Source: an uncultured Ruminococcus sp. (GTDB taxonomy: Bacteria; Bacillota; Clostridia; Oscillospirales; CAG-272). Taken from it: 6,827 nt of DNA. Both the position numbers and the translations under genes were made by a program. Below are positions 1 to 5,276 of this stretch, piece by piece (the first letter of the stretch is position 1; each line of letters opens with the position of its first letter). A model generated the notes under the pieces. That model had not been told where the DNA came from and searched no databases. It saw nothing but the letters and a program-made list of their open reading frames with translations. The stretch covers positions 1 through 6,827 of the forward strand of contig CACYEW010000017.1 in NCBI GenBank assembly GCA_902773455.1. The letters run 5' to 3'.

Positions 1-291
1 ACCGTGATCGACGATCCGTACCTTCCGCAGATCAGAGCCGAAAACGGAGTCGCGAGATTTACCGTCGAAGGCGGCACGAACAACGCCGTCGTAAGAGTTT
101 ACGGCTTCGAGAAATACTCCGCCCCGAAGGTGAAAAAGATCGTCGGCGGAACGGAGAGCGAGTACGTTCTTGCGGGACCCAACGGCTACGACGGATATCA
201 GGTGCAGCTCGATCCGGACGGCACGTATTCGATCTCGTTCGCATTCGATATGACCGGCGGCGATAAGGTCGAATTCGAAGTAACACAGTAA
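1..291 (+). CDS. C-terminal fragment of an unrecognised protein, possibly a polysaccharide-active enzyme (5' end outside window)
   Basis: The frame is open from base 1 (first codon acc) to TAA at 289-291, giving about 96 residues of a protein that begins upstream. A GTG at position 4 lies in frame but has no ribosome binding site in view, so I treat the gene as truncated by the window. The fragment is rich in Gly, Val, Tyr, Asp and Thr, with alternating hydrophobic stretches (for example RFTVEGG, AVVRVYGF, YQVQLDPDG, KVEFEV), which suggests a beta-sandwich domain at the end of a larger protein. No catalytic motif or membrane segment is visible. It lies 14 bases upstream of the beta-galactosidase gene on the same strand with no terminator between, so the two are probably co-transcribed. 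That context makes a carbohydrate-related role plausible, but the family is not identified. Confidence 0.65.
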   Translation, partial: TVIDDPYLPQIRAENGVARFTVEGGTNNAVVRVYGFEKYSAPKVKKIVGGTESEYVLAGPNGYDGYQVQLDPDGTYSISFAFDMTGGDKVEFEVTQ

Positions 292-293
292 GC

Positions 294-298
294 GAGGA
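294..298 (+). promoter_or_regulatory. Ribosome binding site of the beta-galactosidase gene
   Basis: GAGGA lies 7 bases before the ATG at 306, directly after the stop codon of the preceding gene. This supports the 306 start and translation from a shared transcript. Confidence 0.7.
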
Positions 299-305
299 CA
301 GATAA

Positions 306-3299
306 ATGAGATTGCAGAGATTTTACGAAGATCTGACGACTTTTCACGTAAACTGCGAAGAACCGCACGCGTATTTCATTCCCGCGGACGACAGAAAGAC
401 CGCCGCCGATGAAAACAGAGCGAAAAGCAAACGCTTCAAATCGCTTTGCGGCGTTTGGGATTTCGCGTATTTCAGATCTCCCGAAGAGATACCGGAGCCG
501 GACGAACAGGACTCCGTCGAATACGAACCGATAGAGGTGCCGAGAAGCTGGCAGACATATACCGACAGAAACTACGACGTTCCTCAGTATTCGAACTGTC
601 TTTATCCGTTCCCTTTCGATCCGCCTCGCGTGCCGAGAGAAAACCCCTGCGGGCTTTACGTAAAAACGTTCACCCTGCCCGAAGGCGTTTACGGCAAAAG
701 ATCGGTCTATATAGTATTCGAAGGAGTGGACAGCGGCTTTTTCCTGTACTGCAACGGCAGATTCGTCGGATACAGTCAGGTCGCTCACATGACGAGCGAG
801 TTCGATCTGACCGGTTTTATAACCGACGGCAAAAACGAGATAAGAGTCATAGTCCTCAAATGGACGGACGGCTCGTATCTTGAAGATCAGGATAAATGGC
901 GTACCTCCGGTATCATTCGCGAGGTATACCTGCTTTTCCGCGACAAGGCTCACATAACCGATATAAAGACGACGGCGGAGCTTTCCGGCGATTACGGCAA
1001 AGCAAACCTTCATATCGAATGCAAAACGAAGGGCGAGGTCGGCGTGGAAGCGGAGCTGTCGTACAAGGGGACCGCCGTATCGAAAGCAAGCGGCGCTTCA
1101 TCGGTTATGACGGTTGGATCGCCAAAGCTCTGGAGCGACGAGACTCCCGAGCTTTACGAGCTTCATCTGACCGCCGGCGAAGAGCATATCGTGATACCGG
1201 TAGGCTTTTCCGATCTGAAGGTGATCGACCGCGCCGTTTATCTGAACGGTAAAAAAATAAAAATAAAGGGCGTCAACCGCCACGACAGTCATCCCGTTCT
1301 CGGCTCGGCAACTCCGTTCGATCATATGAAAGAAGATATAATGATCTTCAAACGTCATAATATAAACGCCGTCAGAACGAGCCATTACCCGAACGACCCG
1401 CGCTTCGCTCTGCTTTGCGACAAGTACGGCATAATGATGATCGACGAGACCGACCTTGAGGCGCACGGCGTTGCCATGTTCGGCCCGTGGTCGAGACTTT
1501 CCGACGATCCCGAATGGCAGACGGCGTATCTCGACCGGGTGAAGCTCATGTACGAGCGCGACAAAAACCACGTTTCGGTAATTATGTGGTCGCTCGGAAA
1601 CGAAGCCGGTTACGGGTGCAATCAGAAAGCGATGGCGGAATATCTGCACGAAAACGATAAAAAACGTCTTGTTCATTACGAGGGCGGCAACGAGGGCTAT
1701 ACGAAGGGCGTTATGCAGTACGGCGTTCTCGACGTCGAGAGCTATATGTATCCGCCGGTCGATTTCCTCGAAAAATACGCAAAAGACGAAAGCAAAAAGC
1801 TGCCGATGTTTCTGTGCGAATACTGCCACGCCATGGGCAACGGCCCCGGCGATCTTGCCGATTACTGGGCGGCGTTCGAAAAATACGACGCGCTTATCGG
1901 CGGATGCGTATGGGAATACACGGATCATTCCATACTGACAAAAGACGGCTTTACTTACGGCGGCGATTTTGGCGAGATACCGCACGACGGCAATTTCTGC
2001 GTAGACGGTCTCGTATATCCGGACAGACGAGTTCATACCGGTATGCTCGAGCTGAAGCAGGCGATAAAACCGTTTGAGATAATCGCGATCGACGCGAAGG
2101 CGGGTATATTCGAGATCAGGAACAAGAGAGTCTTCACGACGCTTGACGACTGCCGCCTCGTCTATACGGTCGAGCAGAACGGCAGGCCGGTATTCACGGG
2201 ATGTCAGAGACTCAGTACGGCGCCGGGAAAAACCGAAAGGATAGAGCTGGATCTTCCGAAGGTCAGCGGCTTCGCCTATATCAATTTCAGCGTAAAAAGA
2301 AAAGAAGCGACCGAATGGTCGCCGTCCGATTATGAACTCGGTCATACGCAGATAACGCTTTGCGAAGAAAAAGCGGTATCGGAGATCAGAGCCGATTACA
2401 AAGTCCGCTGTCTTGCCGCCGAACGGACCGTCGCCGTCGAAGCCGGCGATACGATGTACGTGTTCGATAATCTCACGGGCGGCATCGCGCAGATCATATG
2501 CGGAGGCAAAGCCGAGCTTGAGTATCCGTCGAAGGTCAGCGTATGGAGAGCGCCGACCGATAACGACAGGAACATCAAAAACGACTGGTACCGTCATCAT
2601 TTCGATATCGCTTCGTCATACGTTCACGGCGACCCGCGCATCACCGAGTGCGAAGATAAAGTCACGGTCGAATACGAAGCGGTACACACCGGATATAACG
2701 ACCCGGCGCTGCTCAACTATAAAGTCAGCTATACCGTTTACGGAGACGGTGTGCTCGTTACGAAATACGACGTTAAGGTAAGAGAGGGACTGCCGTTTTT
2801 GCCGTCGTTCGGCGTACGGTTCGTCATGCCCGAGGGTACCGAGCGCGTCAGATATTTCGGTTACGGTCCCATGGAATCCTACGTTGACAAACGCCTTGCC
2901 GCTGTCATGGGCGAATTTTCGGGCACCGTGAAGGAACAGCACGAGCCTTACGTCCGCCCGCAGGAAAACGGATCGCATTACAATACGAAATGGGCTCAGG
3001 TGTATTCGAACGCCGGAGAGGGACTTACTTTTGCCGGAGATATGCACTTCGGCGTATCGCCTTACGGCGAAGAGAAGCTCACCGGAACGCGCCACGAATA
3101 CGAGCTTGAAGAAGACGGACTCGCTTACGTCGCGGTCAACTACAAGCAGAGCGGCATAGGCTCGAACTCGTGCGGACCGGCGCTTGCCGAAAAGCACAGA
3201 TTCAGCGAACGCGAATTCAGCTTCAGCTTCGCTGTCAAGCCCGGCGTCGCCGCCGATACCGACCCGTATGAACTGTACGGAGATAACAGAATACAATAA
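306..3299 (+). CDS. lacZ: Beta-galactosidase, glycoside hydrolase family 2 (LacZ type)
   Basis: This 997-residue protein is the usual length for long LacZ-type enzymes, which hydrolyse terminal beta-galactosides such as lactose with retention of configuration. Domain order fits the family: sugar-binding jelly roll (about 35-220), Ig-like domain (about 225-312), TIM barrel (about 315-600), a second Ig-like domain, and the C-terminal small-chain domain (about 715-990, with WRAPTDNDRN near its start). Barrel motifs include GVNRHDSHP, AVRTSHYPND and IDETDLEAHG. The acid/base is Glu433 in SLGNEAGYG and the nucleophile is Glu505 in LCEYCHAMGNGPG. Glu385 and His387 match the E. coli active-site magnesium ligands Glu416 and His418. 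There is no signal peptide, so it should act in the cytoplasm. Where E. coli has Trp999, this protein has Cys956 (GIGSNSCGP). The gene follows the upstream partial gene closely and ends at a strong terminator. Family assignment is secure; the natural substrate (lactose or a plant or mucin galactoside) is not shown. Confidence 0.95.
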   Translation: MRLQRFYEDLTTFHVNCEEPHAYFIPADDRKTAADENRAKSKRFKSLCGVWDFAYFRSPEEIPEPDEQDSVEYEPIEVPRSWQTYTDRNYDVPQYSNCLYPFPFDPPRVPRENPCGLYVKTFTLPEGVYGKRSVYIVFEGVDSGFFLYCNGRFVGYSQVAHMTSEFDLTGFITDGKNEIRVIVLKWTDGSYLEDQDKWRTSGIIREVYLLFRDKAHITDIKTTAELSGDYGKANLHIECKTKGEVGVEAELSYKGTAVSKASGASSVMTVGSPKLWSDETPELYELHLTAGEEHIVIPVGFSDLKVIDRAVYLNGKKIKIKGVNRHDSHPVLGSATPFDHMKEDIMIFKRHNINAVRTSHYPNDPRFALLCDKYGIMMIDETDLEAHGVAMFGPWSRLSDDPEWQTAYLDRVKLMYERDKNHVSVIMWSLGNEAGYGCNQKAMAEYLHENDKKRLVHYEGGNEGYTKGVMQYGVLDVESYMYPPVDFLEKYAKDESKKLPMFLCEYCHAMGNGPGDLADYWAAFEKYDALIGGCVWEYTDHSILTKDGFTYGGDFGEIPHDGNFCVDGLVYPDRRVHTGMLELKQAIKPFEIIAIDAKAGIFEIRNKRVFTTLDDCRLVYTVEQNGRPVFTGCQRLSTAPGKTERIELDLPKVSGFAYINFSVKRKEATEWSPSDYELGHTQITLCEEKAVSEIRADYKVRCLAAERTVAVEAGDTMYVFDNLTGGIAQIICGGKAELEYPSKVSVWRAPTDNDRNIKNDWYRHHFDIASSYVHGDPRITECEDKVTVEYEAVHTGYNDPALLNYKVSYTVYGDGVLVTKYDVKVREGLPFLPSFGVRFVMPEGTERVRYFGYGPMESYVDKRLAAVMGEFSGTVKEQHEPYVRPQENGSHYNTKWAQVYSNAGEGLTFAGDMHFGVSPYGEEKLTGTRHEYELEEDGLAYVAVNYKQSGIGSNSCGPALAEKHRFSEREFSFSFAVKPGVAADTDPYELYGDNRIQ

Positions 3300-3304
3300 A
3301 TAAT

Positions 3305-3331
3305 AAAACCGCGGTCGACGACCGCGGTTTT
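3305..3331. terminator. Bidirectional intrinsic terminator between convergent genes
   Basis: AAAACCGCGGTCG (3305-3317) is followed by one base and its exact reverse complement (3319-3331), a perfect 13-bp stem. On the plus strand T-rich sequence follows (TTTTGTTTTG), serving the beta-galactosidase gene. On the minus strand the A-rich left side reads as TTTTATTATTT, serving the convergent small gene that ends at 3343. The single-base loop means the top pairs will open in practice. Confidence 0.88.
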
Positions 3332-3342
3332 GTTTTGCTTTG

Positions 3343-3753
3343 TTATTTGAGCCTCGGCAGGATCTTTTCGAACCATTCGTCGGCCCGGCGCTTTTCTTCG
3401 CCGCTCGCGCCTTTAAACGGCAGAAATTCGGATTTTACGTAAAGCACGTCGTCGAGAACGTTCGCGCCGGATTCGCGCAGGACTTTTATGAATTCGGCGG
3501 CTTCTTCGGGCGATCTGTCGGTGAACAGAGCCACGTTTTTCGTTATCGCCGGACCGAGATTCATACAGAAACGTCTTACGACGTCCGGCAGCTTGGAAAG
3601 CTGAGACATACCGAGAACGAGAAGCTTCTCTTTATCGAGCGAATAATCCGGCGGTATCGTATCGGGCTTGTATTCATCGGAATTCTTGGAAAGATAGAGC
3701 GCCAGATCGGACATTTTTTTCTTCTTCGAGAAATAAATAACGCGCATTTTCAT
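3343..3753 (-). CDS. Small flavodoxin-like protein with a degenerate phosphate loop
   Basis: This gene encodes 136 residues. The frame stays open back to an ATG at 3855, but that start lies upstream of a near-consensus promoter (3788-3816). GGAGG (3763-3767) sits 9 bases before the ATG at 3753, so I chose 3753. The pattern resembles a short flavodoxin fold: beta strand MRVIYFS then a helix (residues 3-23), strand KLLVLGMS (43-50), strand NVALFTD (73-79) followed by helix SPEEAAEFIKVLRESG (81-96), strand VLYVKSEF (103-110), and a charged C-terminal helix. In flavodoxins the first loop is a Ser/Thr-rich FMN phosphate loop with a TGNT-like core; here it is SKKKKMSD, lacking that pattern, so FMN binding is doubtful or differs. 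It is soluble and probably cytoplasmic. It stands alone, convergent with the beta-galactosidase gene and divergent from asd. Fold assignment is from pattern only; function is unknown. Confidence 0.72.
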   Translation of the reverse strand: MKMRVIYFSKKKKMSDLALYLSKNSDEYKPDTIPPDYSLDKEKLLVLGMSQLSKLPDVVRRFCMNLGPAITKNVALFTDRSPEEAAEFIKVLRESGANVLDDVLYVKSEFLPFKGASGEEKRRADEWFEKILPRLK

Positions 3754-3762
3754 ATGCTTGTA

Positions 3763-3767
3763 CCTCC
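3763..3767 (-). promoter_or_regulatory. Ribosome binding site that sets the start of the flavodoxin-like gene
   Basis: On the minus strand GGAGG is followed by 9 bases and then ATG at 3753. It lies inside the short leader downstream of the promoter, ruling against the longer frame that begins at 3855. A second in-frame ATG at 3747 is two codons later and less well placed. Confidence 0.8.
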
Positions 3768-3787
3768 GCTGTCTTGTTTTCTGTACT

Positions 3788-3816
3788 ATTATAACACATA
3801 ATTCGACTTTTTTCAA
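3788..3816 (-). promoter_or_regulatory. Sigma-70/sigma-A promoter of the flavodoxin-like gene
   Basis: Read on the minus strand: -35 TTGAAA (3816-3811), 17-base spacer, -10 TATAAT (3793-3788). Predicted transcription start is near 3781, giving a leader of about 28 bases before the ATG at 3753. Confidence 0.85.
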
Positions 3817-3858
3817 ACGTTTTCCGCAAAAAAAGAATTTTTGTGAAAAGCGCACATA

Positions 3859-3886
3859 TTGAAACGCATAAAACTGTATATTTCAA
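3859..3886. repeat. Short inverted repeat between divergent promoters
   Basis: TTGAAA (3859-3864) and TTTCAA (3881-3886) are perfect inverted 6-base arms separated by 16 bases, in the AT-rich stretch between the two divergent promoters. It could be an operator half-site pair, but arms this short arise by chance in AT-rich DNA. Confidence 0.25.
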
Positions 3887-3908
3887 CAAAACGCCCATCA
3901 GAAAACTC

Positions 3909-3937
3909 TTGACAAAACGTTCTGAATGGAATATAAT
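3909..3937 (+). promoter_or_regulatory. Consensus sigma-70/sigma-A promoter of asd
   Basis: TTGACA (3909-3914), a 17-base spacer and TATAAT (3932-3937) match the consensus exactly. Predicted start is near 3944, leaving about 24 bases of leader. That is too short for a riboswitch or attenuator, so expression appears to be strong and not leader-controlled. Confidence 0.9.
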
Positions 3938-3953
3938 GTATAATAACAACTCA

Positions 3954-3959
3954 AAAGGA
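3954..3959 (+). promoter_or_regulatory. Ribosome binding site of asd
   Basis: AAAGGA lies 8 bases before the ATG at 3968, supporting that start. Confidence 0.75.
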
Positions 3960-3967
3960 TCAATATT

Positions 3968-5050
3968 ATGAAAAAATTCAAAGCTTGTATAGTCGGCGCT
4001 ACCGGTATGGTAGGGCAGAGATTTGCCATTTTGCTTGACGGCCACGAGTATTTTGAGGTAACGGCGATAGCCGCCAGCCCGCGAAGCGCGGGCAAAACGT
4101 ACGTCGAGGCTCTCGACGGACGCTGGAAGCTCGACTGCCCGATGCCGGAGTATATAAAAGACATGAAAGTCATTTCGGCGTCGGATATCGACAGTATCAA
4201 AGCCGCCTGCGACGTCGTTTTCTGCGCGGTCGATATGCCGAAAGCGGAGGTCAGAGAGCTTGAAGAGGCGTATGCGAAAGCCGAGCTTTGCGTAGTGTCG
4301 AACAACTCCGCGTGCAGAGGCCTGCCGGACGTTCCCATGCTCATACCCGAGATAAATCCGCAGCATACCGCCGTGATCGAAACGCAGAGAAAACGTCTCG
4401 GCACCAAACGCGGTTTTATCGCGGTCAAGCCGAACTGCTCGATACAGAGCTACGTTCCGCTCATAACGCCGCTTTTGCAGTACGAGCCGTACGAGATGGT
4501 GGTTACGACTTATCAGGCTATATCCGGCGCCGGCAAGACGTTCGCTCAGTGGCCCGAAATGATCGACAACGTCATACCGTATATCGGCGGCGAGGAGGAG
4601 AAGAGCGAAAAAGAACCGCTCAAAATATGGGGCGAGGTTAAAGACGGCGTCGTTGTGCCGGCTTCGTCTCCCGTGATCACGACCCAGTGCATAAGAGTCC
4701 CCGTATCTAACGGTCATTTGGCGGCGGTGTTCGTGAAATTCCGCAAAAACCCGACAAAAGAACAGATACTCAAAGCGTGGGACGAATACGAGGGAGAACC
4801 CCAGAAGCTGAAGCTTCCGTCCGCGCCCGGAAAATTCATCACATACTTCGAAGAAGACAACCGTCCGCAGACGAAGCTTGATCGCGATATATACGGCGGC
4901 ATGGGTATAACCGCCGGAAGACTGCGCGAGGATACGGTTTACGACTGGAAATTCGTGGGTCTTTCGCACAATACTCTGCGCGGCGCGGCGGGCGGCGCTG
5001 TGCTTTCCGCGGAATACCTTTGCAGAAAGGGATTTTTCGACCTTATCTGA
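3968..5050 (+). CDS. asd: Aspartate-semialdehyde dehydrogenase (archaeal/fungal-type subfamily)
   Basis: This 360-residue protein would reduce 4-phospho-L-aspartate to L-aspartate 4-semialdehyde with NADPH, the branch-point precursor of lysine/diaminopimelate, threonine, methionine and isoleucine. The N-terminal Rossmann motif is GATGMVGQ (residues 10-17). The catalytic cysteine is Cys157 in VKPNCSIQ, Gln183 lies in TYQAISGAGK, and the catalytic histidine is His250 in RVPVSNGH. The sequence style around these motifs (KPNCSIQ, YQAISGAGK) and the length match the archaeal/fungal-type branch, which also occurs in Clostridia, rather than the shorter E. coli-like branch; this subfamily call is from memory. 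The protein is soluble and cytoplasmic, and active family members are dimers or tetramers. It has its own consensus promoter. No aspartokinase, dapA or hom gene is adjacent. No clear terminator follows, so some readthrough into the pyr leader is possible. Confidence 0.95.
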   Translation: MKKFKACIVGATGMVGQRFAILLDGHEYFEVTAIAASPRSAGKTYVEALDGRWKLDCPMPEYIKDMKVISASDIDSIKAACDVVFCAVDMPKAEVRELEEAYAKAELCVVSNNSACRGLPDVPMLIPEINPQHTAVIETQRKRLGTKRGFIAVKPNCSIQSYVPLITPLLQYEPYEMVVTTYQAISGAGKTFAQWPEMIDNVIPYIGGEEEKSEKEPLKIWGEVKDGVVVPASSPVITTQCIRVPVSNGHLAAVFVKFRKNPTKEQILKAWDEYEGEPQKLKLPSAPGKFITYFEEDNRPQTKLDRDIYGGMGITAGRLREDTVYDWKFVGLSHNTLRGAAGGAVLSAEYLCRKGFFDLI

Positions 5051-5127
5051 CTTTTTGACGATATGACGGATATTGCGGTTTTTTGACAAAAATATTTGTT
5101 AATAACGAAGAAATTATCAAAAACCCC

Positions 5128-5156
5128 TTTACAAAATTCAAAACGCGTGATATAAT
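5128..5156 (+). promoter_or_regulatory. Promoter of the pyrR-pyrP operon
   Basis: TTTACA (5128-5133), a 17-base spacer and TATAAT (5151-5156) form a near-consensus promoter. Start of transcription is expected around 5163, giving a structured leader of about 114 bases before pyrR. Confidence 0.88.
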
Positions 5157-5178
5157 ACTTACAATGATCTTTAAGCAT

Positions 5179-5197
5179 ATCGGAACGTGATTCCGAT
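5179..5197 (+). promoter_or_regulatory. 5' hairpin of the pyr leader
   Basis: ATCGGAA (5179-5185) pairs perfectly with TTCCGAT (5191-5197) around a 5-base loop. It precedes the PyrR loop and may act as a side stem of its structure. Bases just outside it (5167-5171, ATCTT) can pair with 5218-5222 (AAGAT), enclosing this hairpin and the PyrR loop and hiding the antiterminator's left arm. Confidence 0.6.
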
Positions 5198-5198
5198 T

Positions 5199-5216
5199 TC
5201 GGTACGGAGATACCGG
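5199..5216 (+). promoter_or_regulatory. PyrR-binding hairpin (anti-antiterminator)
   Basis: CGGTA (5200-5204) pairs with TACCG (5211-5215), extended by a U-G pair (5199/5216), and encloses the hexaloop CGGAGA (5205-5210). This matches the CNGNGA hexaloop described for Bacillus subtilis PyrR binding loops. The right arm overlaps the left arm of the antiterminator, as needed for an anti-antiterminator. The loop-closing pair is A-U, unlike the C/G-rich flanks of the Bacillus consensus. Confidence 0.75.
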
Positions 5217-5259
5217 CAAGATTGTATTACATAACAAAGTTATGCTTATATCCTGCCGG
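5213..5259 (+). promoter_or_regulatory. Antiterminator of the pyr leader
   Basis: CCGGCAAGAT (5213-5222) can pair with ATCCTGCCGG (5250-5259), with one A-C mismatch (5219/5253). A perfect small hairpin, CATAAC-AAA-GTTATG (5230-5244), sits between the arms and would bring them together. The right arm consumes the left arm of the terminator, so the two are mutually exclusive. Confidence 0.75.
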
Positions 5260-5276
5260 AAAGGCAGGATTTTTTT
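5250..5276 (+). terminator. Attenuator terminator ending at the pyrR start codon
   Basis: ATCCTGCC (5250-5257), loop GGAAA, and GGCAGGAT (5263-5270) form a perfect 8-bp stem followed by a run of seven T (5270-5276). The next base is the A of the pyrR ATG at 5277. Confidence 0.88.
5266..5269 (+). promoter_or_regulatory. pyrR ribosome binding site inside the terminator stem
   Basis: AGGA (5266-5269) is 7 bases before the ATG at 5277 and is the only Shine-Dalgarno-like site near it. It forms part of the 3' arm of the terminator hairpin, so it is buried when the terminator folds and exposed when the antiterminator forms. Confidence 0.7.

Larger units (their letters stand above)
5163..5276 (+). 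ncRNA. PyrR-responsive attenuator leader of the pyr operon
   Basis: The leader holds mutually exclusive structures. They are a 5' hairpin (5179-5185 with 5191-5197), a PyrR-type binding loop (5199-5216), an antiterminator (5213-5222 with 5250-5259, 9 of 10 pairs) and a terminator (5250-5276). Known PyrR biology: when UMP or UTP is plentiful, PyrR stabilises the binding loop (anti-antiterminator) and transcription stops; when they are scarce, the antiterminator forms and transcription continues. The pairing scheme here fits that model and was worked out by eye, without energy calculation. The leader start is inferred from the promoter. Confidence 0.82.

Noticed and set aside
1098..2600. Open frame of 500 codons on the minus strand opposite lacZ
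   Set aside because: It is fully antisense to a well-supported beta-galactosidase with intact catalytic motifs. The composition is Arg/Val/Phe-rich as expected of a codon-bias shadow, and I recognise no family motif.
3305..3331. Palindrome as an operator or recombination site
   Set aside because: Its position between two converging stop codons, with T-rich flanks in both directions, is fully explained by a bidirectional terminator.
3340..3801. Plus-strand frame of 153 codons overlapping the flavodoxin-like gene
   Set aside because: It is antisense to a gene with its own promoter and ribosome binding site, it has no ribosome binding site of its own, and it starts right after the lacZ terminator.
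3754..3855. N-terminal extension of the flavodoxin-like protein starting at 3855
   Set aside because: The extension runs through the promoter at 3788-3816 and past the GGAGG at 3763-3767, and it would destroy the flavodoxin-like start. ATG at 3753 is better supported.
3674..5089. Open frame of 471 codons on the minus strand opposite asd
   Set aside because: It overlaps asd, both strong promoters and the start of the flavodoxin-like gene, and the translation is Arg-rich without recognisable motifs. It is a shadow frame.
5083..5111. Second promoter upstream of pyrR starting with TTGACA at 5083-5088
   Set aside because: No acceptable -10 hexamer lies 16-18 bases downstream (CGAAGA at the 17-base spacing).
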